A stretch of DNA of 64,000 bases, taken from the NCBI GenBank assembly GCA_963716235.1, contig CAVQTE010000020.1:434001-498000 (forward strand), given 5' to 3'. The DNA is from Sva-07 sp963716235 (GTDB lineage Bacteria; Actinomycetota; Acidimicrobiia; Acidimicrobiales; Ilumatobacteraceae). The translations under genes and the position numbers were made by a program. Positions 31,160-40,324 of this stretch are shown one piece after another. Under the pieces are notes generated by a model. It did no database searches. It was given only the letters and a program-made list of their open reading frames with translations, and had not been told where the DNA came from. Each line of letters opens with the position of its first letter. Position 1 is the stretch's first letter.

Positions 31160-32890
31160 TCAGGAGCCGAGCAGTGACTCCTTGAGGTCGCGCTTGACGA
31201 ACTTGCCATTGGCGTTGCGTGGCAGGGACTCGTTCAGGAACCAGACCCGCTCGGGGATCTTGAACTTCGCCAGACGCTCGGCCAACACCTCGCGCAGCGT
31301 GTCCTCGGTCATCGTCGCTCCCGGGGTGAGCACGATCGCCGCACCGACGATCTCGCCGAGCCGGTCGTCCGGCACGCCGAACACCGCGACTTCGGCAACA
31401 CCGTCGAGTTCGTAGATCGCCGCTTCGACCTCGGAGCAGTACACGTTCTCGCCGCCACGCAACACCATGTCCTTGATGCGATCAACGATGAACACGAAGC
31501 CGTCCTCGTCGATGAAGGCAACGTCGCCAGTGTGGAACCAGCCGTCGCGGATCGCGTCGGCCGTCGCCTCGGGCCGGTTCAGGTATCCCTTGATGACGAT
31601 CGCGCCGCGGACGCACAACTCGCCCGTCGTACCCGGCGCCACCTCGTTGTCGAACTCGTCGACGAGCTTCGCTTCCAGTGTCGGCACGACGCGTCCGCAC
31701 GACGACGGTTTCGCGACGTAGAGGCTGCCGGAGTTGGCGGTGACGATGCCGTGCGTCTCGGTGAGGCCGTAGCCGGTGCTCGGCGCACCGCCCGCCAGCG
31801 ACTTGTCGATCTTGTCGACCAGGTCCGGCTGCAGGGGGGCTCCGCCGCCGCCCATTCCGGCCAGGGTCGAGGTGTCGCGACGATCCCAGTCGGGGTGCAT
31901 GAGCAGCTCGCGACTCATCGTCGGCACGCCGGAGAAGTTCGTGACACCCTCACGCTCGATCAGTTCGAGGGCCCGACCCGCATCCCACTTGTAGGTGAAC
32001 ACGATGCGCGAACCCGAGATGGTGGCCGGGTGCAGCAGACAGTTGTTGGCCGTCACGTGAAAGAGTGGCGTCGGCGCCATGAAGACGTTCTGCTTCGGCT
32101 GACCGTCGGTGCCCACTGCCGGCGTCGGCACAGCGCCGGACTTTGCAGCGGCAAGACCCGCGACCGCGGCCATGAACGCGAGATTCAACAGGTTGTGCAC
32201 CGACCCGCGGTGGGTGAGCTGTGCGCCTTTGGGGAACCCCGTGGTGCCGGAGGTGTAGAAGATGCAGGCATCGTCGTCGGGATCGATGTCGACCGCCGGC
32301 AATTCGGCCGGAGCGTTCGCGGGGTCGACGACATCCTCCCAGCGGTCGGCGTCGGCGGGGAGTTCACCATCGAAGCGCACCGTCATCAGGTGCAGCGGTG
32401 CCTCGGCGCGCAATGCATCGAGGACGGGAAGCACGCGCGCGACGCGCTCGCCGTCGGCGATGAGCACCTTCGGTCGCGAGTCGGAGAGACCGTACGCCAT
32501 CTCCTCGGAGGTCCACCAGGCATTCATGCCCACGCAGGCCGCACCGATCGACACGATCGCCCAGTAACCGAGCACCCATTCGGGATAGTTGCGCATGGCG
32601 ATGGCCACCCGGTCGCCGGGTTGCACGCCGTACTCGTCGACGAGCCGCGCCGCCAGCGCGCGGATGACCGCATCGGCCTCGGCATAGGTGTAACGCTCGT
32701 CTTCGTACACGATGTAGTCACGATCGGCGTACCCCCGAGCGAGTTCCCACACGGTGCGCATGCTCGGCAGCGCCGATTCGAACACCTTGATCGGAACGCC
32801 GCGCACGTCGATCGTCGTCGTCGCGAACTGCGCTCCCGGTGCCGTCAGTTCTTCCCACGCCTCTTGGAACTCTTCGATCATGGCGGGCAT
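31160..32890 (-). CDS. AMP-forming acyl-CoA synthetase
   Basis: A 576-residue ANL-family ligase. The P-loop is IFYTSGTTGFPKGAQLTHRG at about residues 203-222. STGYGLTETHG binds adenylate, GWFHTGDVAFIDEDGF and DRIKDMVLRGGENVYCSEVE contain the ribose-binding Asp and hinge, and NANGKFVKRDL the catalytic Lys. Substrate is probably a fatty or aromatic acid; I cannot tell which. It is unrelated in motif detail to the synthetase at 11280 (YGLTE here, GSSEG there). It lies between nnr and acpS, 30 bp upstream of the nnr start. Confidence 0.9.
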   Translation of the reverse strand: MPAMIEEFQEAWEELTAPGAQFATTTIDVRGVPIKVFESALPSMRTVWELARGYADRDYIVYEDERYTYAEADAVIRALAARLVDEYGVQPGDRVAIAMRNYPEWVLGYWAIVSIGAACVGMNAWWTSEEMAYGLSDSRPKVLIADGERVARVLPVLDALRAEAPLHLMTVRFDGELPADADRWEDVVDPANAPAELPAVDIDPDDDACIFYTSGTTGFPKGAQLTHRGSVHNLLNLAFMAAVAGLAAAKSGAVPTPAVGTDGQPKQNVFMAPTPLFHVTANNCLLHPATISGSRIVFTYKWDAGRALELIEREGVTNFSGVPTMSRELLMHPDWDRRDTSTLAGMGGGGAPLQPDLVDKIDKSLAGGAPSTGYGLTETHGIVTANSGSLYVAKPSSCGRVVPTLEAKLVDEFDNEVAPGTTGELCVRGAIVIKGYLNRPEATADAIRDGWFHTGDVAFIDEDGFVFIVDRIKDMVLRGGENVYCSEVEAAIYELDGVAEVAVFGVPDDRLGEIVGAAIVLTPGATMTEDTLREVLAERLAKFKIPERVWFLNESLPRNANGKFVKRDLKESLLGS

Positions 32891-32915
32891 GTTGGCAGCG
32901 CCGGAGCGGATTCTC

Positions 32916-33281
32916 CTAGTCGGCGATCACGTACGCGGCGGCCGTCACGTCGGTATGGGTGAGCGACAGGTACCAGGTAACGACACCCGCCTCGGCCGAG
33001 AGTTCGGCGGCCCGCCCGGCAAATGCGAGCCATGGCTGTCCGGATGGAGACCGTTCGACCCACACGTCGTGGAATCCGAACGCGCCGAGGCCGACACCAA
33101 GCGCCTTCATCACCGCTTCGCGAGCAGCAAACCGAGCCGCGAGCGAGGGAATGGGGTCGGCCTGCGGCGCGACGTAGGCGAGTTCGACCTCGGTGAACAA
33201 TCGCGTCCGCATCGTCGGTGTCCGTTCGAGGGATCGACGGAACCGGTCGATGTCGACCAGGTCGATACCGATGCCGATCAT
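32916..33281 (-). CDS. acpS: Holo-[acyl-carrier-protein] synthase
   Basis: A 121-residue trimeric-type phosphopantetheinyl transferase that activates the fatty acid synthase carrier protein. IGIGIDLVDIDRF holds the metal-binding Asp, and LAARFAAREAVMKALG the Glu and Lys of the second motif. SLTHTDVTAAAYVIA at the C terminus is typical. It follows glmS by 19 bp and precedes the acyl-CoA synthetase by 25 bp, the usual actinobacterial arrangement. Confidence 0.94.
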   Translation of the reverse strand: MIGIGIDLVDIDRFRRSLERTPTMRTRLFTEVELAYVAPQADPIPSLAARFAAREAVMKALGVGLGAFGFHDVWVERSPSGQPWLAFAGRAAELSAEAGVVTWYLSLTHTDVTAAAYVIAD

Positions 33282-33300
33282 CGCCGACCCATGAACGGAG

Positions 33301-36300
33301 TCATCGACGCCAGTGGTCGGCGGTGTCGGAGATCGGTCCGATGAGCAACTCGGCGACCGACAACTCGCCGAGCAACGACTCGTCGAAACTGCCCTCGGTC
33401 TCGGTGACCCAGTCGACGAGTCGGTCGTAGCGGCGGTCGTAACCCTGCATCACCCCGCGCATCACGTCGGCCGGGAGGTGGTCGTGAAAGGCAAGATGCA
33501 GCAGCGTGATCCCGGTGGTCTCGCCGCTCTTGACCTCGGGAACGAACACCACGGTGCGGCCATCGCTCCGCCCGACCCCGAGCAGCACCTCGTGCTCCGA
33601 TGCAACACGATGCTTGGTGCCACGAAGCTCCGAGTTGCGCTCCACCCGGCTGGGGAGATCGCGCGAGATGCCACCGCGATCGATGATCGAGATCGTCTCG
33701 CCATCGATCCGGTACCGCGTGAAGCCGACGACCGCCGACACCGCTGGATCCAGGTCGGCGAGCACTTTGAGAGTGCGGTAGCTGAGCACGTCGCGCCCGG
33801 CACCAGCCGCGAGGACGGCTTGGACGAGGGCCCGATCGATGACCCCCTCGTCGCTGCGCGAGATGCCCACGGTCACCGTCTTGGCCTGGTGCTTGATGGT
33901 GTCGATCGGTCTGGTGAGTTCGTCGATTGCCCGGGTCAGGGCAATGACCAGATCGTCGATCAGTGCTGCCGGAGTCCCGACCTTGCCTGATGCATGCTGA
34001 TACTGCTCGATGGGCCGGTCGGACAGAACGTCGCGCATCAATCCATGGAGCCGTGTGGCAGTCGATGCTTCGAGCTGACCGTCGTAGATGCCCGAGCGGA
34101 GGCCGTCGTCGAAACGATCGGCCGGCGAACGCAGTTCGGTGCGGAGTCGTGCCACCACTTGATCACCCGACAGATGCGCTGCAACGAGCCGTTCGATCGA
34201 CTCGCGCGCCTCGCGTAGCGGCCGTGCAGATGCGTCGATCGCCAGTGCCGCCTCGTACCCGAACAGGTGCCCCGCCATGGCCGACAGGACGAAACCGAGC
34301 GCAGGATCGACAACGGGGACTTCGATGGTCGCCGCAGCGTGATAGCGCGTCTCACCGTCGCTGGCGACGACGATCGGGGTGGCCTTGTGCGCCGTGAAGA
34401 TCGCCACCTCCTTGGCGACGTCGTCGGCCGTCGAGCCGACGAGGCCGGCGGCACACACGAGAATCAGTGGTTCCGACGACAGATCGATGTGCTTCTTGTC
34501 CTCGGTGGAATCGCAGGCCATCGACTTGTAACACAACTCGCTGAGCTTGATCCTGACCTCCTCGGCGGCAACCTTGTTCGGTCCGTTGCCGACGACGGCC
34601 CAGTACCGCTTCGACGGTGCGAGACGCGCCGCGTCGGCGACCACGTCGCGGCGCGACAGCACCACGCGCATGGCATCCGGCATCTCCCGCAACGACGTGA
34701 GCAGCTCGTGACGGCGGCCGGCGTCGCCCATCCCGGCGGCTTCGGCGATGGCACACGACAGCAGCGCCCCCGCGGCCACCTGCGCATAGAACGCCTTCGT
34801 CGAGGCAACACTCATTTCCACGTCGCGACCATCGGAGGTGTAGAGCACGCCGTCGGACTTGTCGGTGAGGTCGCTTCCCCGCCTGTTCACGATGCCGATC
34901 ACCGCGGCGCCTCGGGCCCGCAGCAGGTCGACCGTACGGTTCGTGTCGGTCGTCGTGCCGGACTGGCTGACAGCGATCGCCAGTGTGTCGGACATGTCGA
35001 GACGCATCCCGAAGCCCGACAATTCGGTGGCCGTGATGGCATCGACGTCGAGCTTGGCGTCGGTGAGTTCGTCGAGGATCGCAGCGGTGCTCTGGCCGGC
35101 GACGGCAGCGGTCCCCTGACCGATCACGCGCACCCGGGTGATCGTTCCGGCAGCCAAGCGCTCGACGACATCGCGCGGGAGGGCGCGTTCGCCGACGTCG
35201 GCGCTGAGCCGGCCGTCTCGCTCGATGATCTTGCCGCGCAGGGTCTTGGCGAAGCTCAGCGGAGCCTCGGTGATCTCCTTGAGCAGGAAGTGTGGAGCGT
35301 CACCACGATTGATGTCGCGCGTCGTGACTTCCGCGGTCACGACGTCGGCATCGGTGACAGGATGTTCGGCCCCGTCGTACGCCAGTCGCACGATGCCGGC
35401 CAGGTCGCCGGCCTGATCGCCGTCGAGGGCGACGATCTCGCCACCGTGTTCGCCGTCGAGACGGACGTACTGCGACGTCTCCTCGACCACGCCATACGGC
35501 TCACTCGCCACGATGTAGCAGTCGTCGGCGAGCCCGATGTACAGCCCTTGGCCGCTCCCGCGCAGTGCGAGGAAGAGCTTCGACGGTTCCTCGGCGCTGG
35601 CGACGCCGATCGCGACCGACCCCTCGAACTCCGACACGGTGCGCCGAAACGCCTCGGCGAACGGCGTGGTCGCGGCGCGACGCGCAACCAAAGTGGGAAT
35701 GACCTTCGCATCAGTGGTGATCGTCGAGGCGATCCGCAACCCGTGCGTCACCCGGAGGTCGGCGTGGTTGTCGACGTCGCCATTCAAGGCGGCCACGACG
35801 TACGGCGGCTCGACTCCGGCGGACTGCTCGAGCTCGTAGGAATTCAAGGGATGAGTGTTCGGCTCGCTGATGATGCCGACACTCGCCCAGCGCGTGTGGC
35901 CGAGAATCGCGACGCGCGCCTCGGGTGACTGCAACGCCCGGCGCAGGAGACGATCGGCCGACAGTGCCGCACGAAGTGCTGCGGTGTTGTCGCCGAGCTC
36001 ACCGATCTCCGCGGCCGCCTTGTACACGAACGACAGGCAGCCGTTGGCCTCGACGACGGCTCCCGACTGGAACAGCGGGTCGGTGCCGCGCTCGTCGAGC
36101 AACGTGCGCCGTGCCGCGGATTCGATGTCGTGGCCCCACACGAACACATGGAGGCCCGCCGAGTCACGTCCGCGAACCTCGAGGCGGTCGATACCGCCCA
36201 GAGCCTGCTGCACCGCGAGGTAGCCGGCCAGCTCGGCCGGCAACGCGTCTCGCCCGGCGAGCGACTCGACCGCCGCGATCGAACGCAACCTGTCGTGACG

Positions 36301-36647
36301 GAGTGCCCAGAGCACGTCTTTGAGGTCGATCAACTCGGCGTTGGCCGTTTCCAGCAACTCGGCACTCAGCCCGGCGGTCTTGGTGTCGAGTTCGGTTTCG
36401 ACCGATGCGCAGAACACATCGAGCTGGTCGAGCCTCAATTCGATCGCCGCCACGACATCGATCCGACCGACGAGCGCGAGCACACCCGGCAGCCCCCGCA
36501 GAGCGTCATCGACCGAACGACGGCCTCGGTCACGTCGACCGCAACTGGGACGGCGGCGAGCGCTGCATCGAGCCCGGCGATCAGGTCAGCCGCCGCCGGC
36601 GTTGGCCTCGTCGGTGGACGGCTGACGATCCCGATGATGCCACACAT
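33301..36647 (-). pseudogene. glmS: Glucosamine-6-phosphate synthase (extended GlmS), single frameshift near the N terminus
   Basis: The gene makes glucosamine-6-phosphate from fructose-6-phosphate and glutamine. It begins at ATG 36645-36647 with MCGIIGIVSR, whose Cys2 is the amidotransferase nucleophile. At about 36510 the frame shifts by one missing base, after which the reading is open to 33301; repaired length is about 1115 residues. GlmS is usually near 610. An added helical segment of roughly 90 residues follows MCGIIG, before LEVRGRDSAGLHVFVWG and HTRWASVGIISEPNTHP. Two SIS domains (SQSGTTTDTNRTVDLLRARG; VGNGPNKVAAEEVRIKLSEL) follow, and about 330 extra C-terminal residues are unassigned. 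The shift may be a sequencing indel, since both sides are conserved. Confidence 0.85.
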
Positions 36648-36685
36648 GGCTTTGCAGGCTACCGAGCCGTTCGGGCAGCAACCGG

Positions 36686-38012
36686 TCAACCGAAAAGCCG
36701 ATGCGCGACTGCCGCGAGATCGTCGGCAGCCGCCAATGCGGCGTCGTGTGTCCGTGCCTCGACCATGACGCGGACGAGCGGTTCGGTACCGCTGGCGCGG
36801 ACGAGCACTCGGCCTGCGCCGGCAAGCGACTGCTCGACCCGCTCGATGTCGTCGGCGAGCAATTCGGCAACGTCGGGCACCCGGCGCGCGACGACGACGT
36901 TCACGAGCACCTGCGGCAGCGGCGTCATCGCAGCGGCCGACAACTCGGCGAGCGGTCGACCCGAACGCTTCACGGCATCGAGCAGCGCAAGCGCGGTCAG
37001 CACACCGTCGCCCGTCGTGGCATGGTCGGCGAAGATGACGTGCCCCGACTGCTCACCACCGAGCGAATAGCCACCCGCAGCCAGAGCCTCGAGGACGTAG
37101 CGGTCGCCGACACCGGTCTCGACCACGTTGATCCCGGCGTCGCGCATCGCCAGGCGGAAACCGAGATTGGTCATCACCGTCACGACGACGGTGTCGTCGC
37201 GAAGCTCGCCCTTGGCGAGCAGATCCACAGCGACGACGGCGATGATGTGATCGCCGTCGACGACCGACCCGGTGTGATCGACAGCGATCAGGCGGTCTGC
37301 GTCACCGTCGAGCGCAACGCCGATGTCGGCGCCGTGCTCCAACACCGCCGCTGCCACGTACGAGGGGACGGTCGCTCCACATCCATCGTTGATGTTGCGT
37401 CCATCCGGTGAATCCGCGATCACGATCACGTCCGCGCCAGCGGCGCGCAGCACTTCGGGCCCCACCACTGATGCAGCACCGTTCGCCGCGTCGAGGACGA
37501 CGCGCAGCCCGTCCAGCCGGCGGCCCTCGAGATAGCGCAGTACATGGTCGACGTACGGCCCGTGGTCGCCCTCATCGCGGCATCGGAGCTGCAGCCCCGA
37601 GGTCTGCGCCGGCAGGGATCGGATTCGAGTTCGGCCTCGATGCGCTGCTCGACGTCGTCGGTGAGCTTGAGCCCGCCGAGCGCGAACAACTTGATCCCGT
37701 TGTCGTGATACGGGTTGTGGGAGGCCGACACGACCGCGCCGAGCGCACCGAGACGTTGCGCCTCGAAGGCGACCATCGGGGTGGGAGCGACGCCGAGCGA
37801 CACCACGTCGACGCCTTCGGCACGGAATCCGTCGAGCGAGTGCACGAGCCAGCAGTTCGGTCGACTCCCGCGTGTCGCCACCGATCGACGACCCGGCGAG
37901 CGTCGTTCGACGACGTCAGGACACGAGCCGAGGCCCGTGCGAGGCGGAACGCGAATTCAGTGGTGAGTTCGGTCCCCGCGACGCCACGGACGCCATCGGT
38001 ACCGAACTTCAT
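36686..38012 (-). pseudogene. glmM: Phosphoglucosamine mutase, four apparent +1 frameshifts in the first third
   Basis: The gene converts glucosamine-6-phosphate to glucosamine-1-phosphate. It starts at 38012 with MKFGTDGVRGVAGTEL. Reading on demands skipping one base near 37886, 37837, 37617 and 37580. The joined reading gives GGDTRESTELLARAL, FRAEGVDVVSLGVAPTPMVA, the catalytic-serine loop SASHNPYHDNGIK, YVDHVLRYLEGRRLDGL, NINDGCG, the metal loop ALDGDADR and the phosphate-binding RASGTEPLVRVM. The last 260 residues are intact in one frame. All conserved residues survive, so decay is unlikely and uncorrected base insertions are the simplest cause. It is followed 38 bp later by glmS. Confidence 0.85.
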
Positions 38013-38051
38013 CTGCCGCAGATCTCTCGGGGCGGCATGCGACCAGCGCGA

Positions 38052-38447
38052 TCAGCGCTTGGTGAACTGCGGCGCCTTGCGGGCCTTCTTGAGGCCGTAC
38101 TTCTTGCTCTCCTTCTTACGCGAGTCACGCGTGAGCAGGCCGGCCTTCTTGAGGGCGCCACGGCTCTCGGGATCGATCTCGACGAGCGAGCGGGCAATCG
38201 CCAGGCGGAGTGCGCCGGCCTGACCGCTGACACCACCACCGTGGATCGATGCCGTCACGTCGTAGTTCTCGTTCGTCTCGGTCAGCGTGAGGGCCTCGGC
38301 GACGACCATCTGCGAGACAGCCGTCGGGAAGTACGCCTCGAGCGTCTTGCCGTTGATCAGGAACTGGCCGGTGCCAGGACGAACCTGAGCGCGGGCGACG
38401 GCTTCCTTGCGGCGGCCGGTGGTCTGGGTGAGCGGTACGGTTCCCAT
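38052..38447 (-). CDS. rpsI: 30S ribosomal protein S9
   Basis: A 131-residue S9. TTGRRKEAVARAQVRPGTG near the start, INGKTLEAYFP, and the basic C-terminal YGLKKARKAPQFTKR, whose last Arg reaches the P-site tRNA, are diagnostic. It lies 41 bp downstream of rplM in the conserved L13-S9 pair. Confidence 0.97.
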   Translation of the reverse strand: MGTVPLTQTTGRRKEAVARAQVRPGTGQFLINGKTLEAYFPTAVSQMVVAEALTLTETNENYDVTASIHGGGVSGQAGALRLAIARSLVEIDPESRGALKKAGLLTRDSRKKESKKYGLKKARKAPQFTKR

Positions 38448-38488
38448 GATGTCGGTGTCTTCTCTCAGCGATTCTGCGTAGGGGACGT

Positions 38489-38935
38489 TCAGCGGGCCTT
38501 GGCGCCGGGAATCTCCAGCGCCTTGGGTGTCTGGGCGGCGTGGGGATGGGTCGGGCCGGCATAGACCTGCAACTTGAGGATCTGCTGACGGCCGAGCGGG
38601 CCCTTGGGCAGCATGCCTCGAATCGACTTGCGCAGTGCCTCTTCGGGCTTGCGGGCGTGCAGGTGGGCGTAGGACTCCGACTTGATGCCGCCGGGGTAGC
38701 CGCTGTGGCGGTACACCATGGTGCGCTCGGCCTTGCCGGCCGTCATCACGATCTTGTCGGCATTGACGATGATCACATGGTCACCGGTGTCGATGTGCGG
38801 GGCGAAGGTCGGCTTGTGCTTGCCGCGCAGCACTCGAGCGACCTCGGTACAGAGTCGGCCGAGTACGAGCCCATCGGCGTCGACAACGTGCCATTCACGC
38901 TGGATCTCACTGGCTTTGGGGGTGTACGTAGGCAT
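38489..38935 (-). CDS. rplM: 50S ribosomal protein L13
   Basis: A 148-residue L13. WHVVDADGLVLGRLCTEVA, GDHVIIVNADKIVMTG-like text (VNADKIVMTAGKAE), YRHSGYPGGIK and IRGMLPKGPLGRQ are family landmarks. The ATG at 38933-38935 gives the usual MPTYTPKASEI start; the open frame upstream to 39247 belongs to noncoding and glycosyltransferase sequence. A perfect 8-bp hairpin lies 58 bp upstream in the leader. Confidence 0.97.
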   Translation of the reverse strand: MPTYTPKASEIQREWHVVDADGLVLGRLCTEVARVLRGKHKPTFAPHIDTGDHVIIVNADKIVMTAGKAERTMVYRHSGYPGGIKSESYAHLHARKPEEALRKSIRGMLPKGPLGRQQILKLQVYAGPTHPHAAQTPKALEIPGAKAR

Positions 38936-38993
38936 GCCGCAATCTCTGGTCAGTCTGTGGATGAACCGGGCGCTCATCTTCGGTCGGTCGGAT

Positions 38994-39014
38994 CTGTCGA
39001 GGGTCACTCGACAG
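38994..39014 (-). promoter_or_regulatory. Leader hairpin upstream of rplM
   Basis: CTGTCGAG (38994-39001) and CTCGACAG (39007-39014) pair perfectly around a 5-nt loop. The hairpin lies between the glycosyltransferase stop and rplM. It may terminate the upstream transcript or act as an L13 autoregulatory leader. TATCAT-like -10 candidates lie just upstream on the minus strand. Confidence 0.45.
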
Positions 39015-39077
39015 GGAACCGTGAAATGATACGGTCCGGCGCCCCGGCATCCAACCCGCTGCGCAACGCCGCACCGA

Positions 39078-40202
39078 TCAGTGTCGATGAGCGGGGACGC
39101 GTGCTGCAGCGGCAACCACCTCGTGGAGCCACTCGTCGACCCGTTGCACGAACGCATCGGTGGAGAACTGCTCCTCGACGCGTCGGCGGCAATTGATCCG
39201 ATCGATGGTCTCGATCCGCTCGACTGCTGCCACGAGTGCAGCGACATCGTCGACCGGCACGACGAACCCGGTCTCGCCGTCGATGACGATCTCGGCGGGT
39301 CCGCCCCGGTCGTAGGTGATCACCGGGACGCCCGTGGCCATGGCTTCGATGGCGACGTTGCCGAACGCCTCGACCCACTTGGGTGTCATCACCAACGCAG
39401 CGCATCGACCGATCGCCGCCTGAAGGTCATCCGTCGCCAGGAATCCGCAATACTCGAGGCGAGCGTCGGGGTGCTCGTCGCAGACCTGCTGCCAGTAGCC
39501 AGGATCTTGCATGATGCCCCAGACCTTGATGGGCCATCGGCTGCGCGCGGACAGCTCGGCGACATCCTCCAACCCCTTCTCGGGCGAGATCCGGCCCACC
39601 GCACCGAGGAATGCCGGATCGGCGTCCGGCGTCAGGCACACGTCGTACCGATCGGTGATCACTCCGCTGCCGAGGATTCGGAACGGCACCGTCTCGATCG
39701 CTCCATCGATCACGCGGTCGAACGTGTCGGCCTGCGCACGGGAGTGAGCCCCGAGGCGACCGGGAGAGCGGCGGGCGAGGTCGTGGATCGCAGCGTCCAT
39801 CGCGTCATTGAGCGATCCCATCGAGATGAAGTGCACCACGGGGACAGCAAGGAACGAGGTGAGGTACAACGGAAGCCAGTCGTATCCCAGATTGACGACG
39901 ACGTCGATGTCGTCCTGCAGATCGGCGACTCGATCCCACATCGCCGTCAGCACCGAACCGGTCGGCACTTCCACCGGCGCGGTTCGCTCGGCCAGTTGAC
40001 TGCTGGCCTGGAGTACTCCCTCGATCTGATGGACCCTGGCCCCGACATGCAGCGAACCGGCCGGCGCGACGACCTCCACCGAGTGACCGAGACCACTCAG
40101 CCCGTAGACGAGGCTGTGAAGTGTCAGCTCGACACCGCCACCGACCCCGGAACCCAGTGGACCGACCGGTGTCGACACGATGACGACGCGAAGACGTTGC
40201 AC
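39078..40202 (-). CDS. Group 1 (GT4-like) glycosyltransferase
   Basis: About 374 residues in a GT-B fold. The N-terminal VVIVSTPVGPLGSGVGGGVELTLHSL (short form GSGVGGGVE) is the acceptor-side glycine loop. FLGAVGRISPEKGLEDVAEL opens the donor domain, and PKWVEAFGNVAIEAMATGVPVI with Glu-x7-Glu binds the nucleotide sugar. Donor and acceptor are unknown. GTG at 40200-40202 was chosen; a TTG at 40226 is possible. It runs toward rplM but is separated by the leader hairpin. Confidence 0.86.
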   Translation of the reverse strand: MQRLRVVIVSTPVGPLGSGVGGGVELTLHSLVYGLSGLGHSVEVVAPAGSLHVGARVHQIEGVLQASSQLAERTAPVEVPTGSVLTAMWDRVADLQDDIDVVVNLGYDWLPLYLTSFLAVPVVHFISMGSLNDAMDAAIHDLARRSPGRLGAHSRAQADTFDRVIDGAIETVPFRILGSGVITDRYDVCLTPDADPAFLGAVGRISPEKGLEDVAELSARSRWPIKVWGIMQDPGYWQQVCDEHPDARLEYCGFLATDDLQAAIGRCAALVMTPKWVEAFGNVAIEAMATGVPVITYDRGGPAEIVIDGETGFVVPVDDVAALVAAVERIETIDRINCRRRVEEQFSTDAFVQRVDEWLHEVVAAAARVPAHRH

Positions 40203-40324
40203 GGGCGAAGAAACGCAACCCGGCAACCCGATATTCCCCGTGTCTCCACGGCTATCGTCAACTGGCAGCGTGACGCCGCAGAGGTCAGAACGACGAACAC
40301 CCGCAGCAGCGAGGAATCACTCAA

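Noticed and set aside
34267..35928. Antisense reading of 553 codons over glmS
   Set aside because: The opposite frame carries clear SIS and amidotransferase motifs, so this is composition-driven.
38936..39247. N-terminal extension of L13
   Set aside because: It passes through the leader hairpin and the glycosyltransferase end; L13 normally starts at MPTYTPK.
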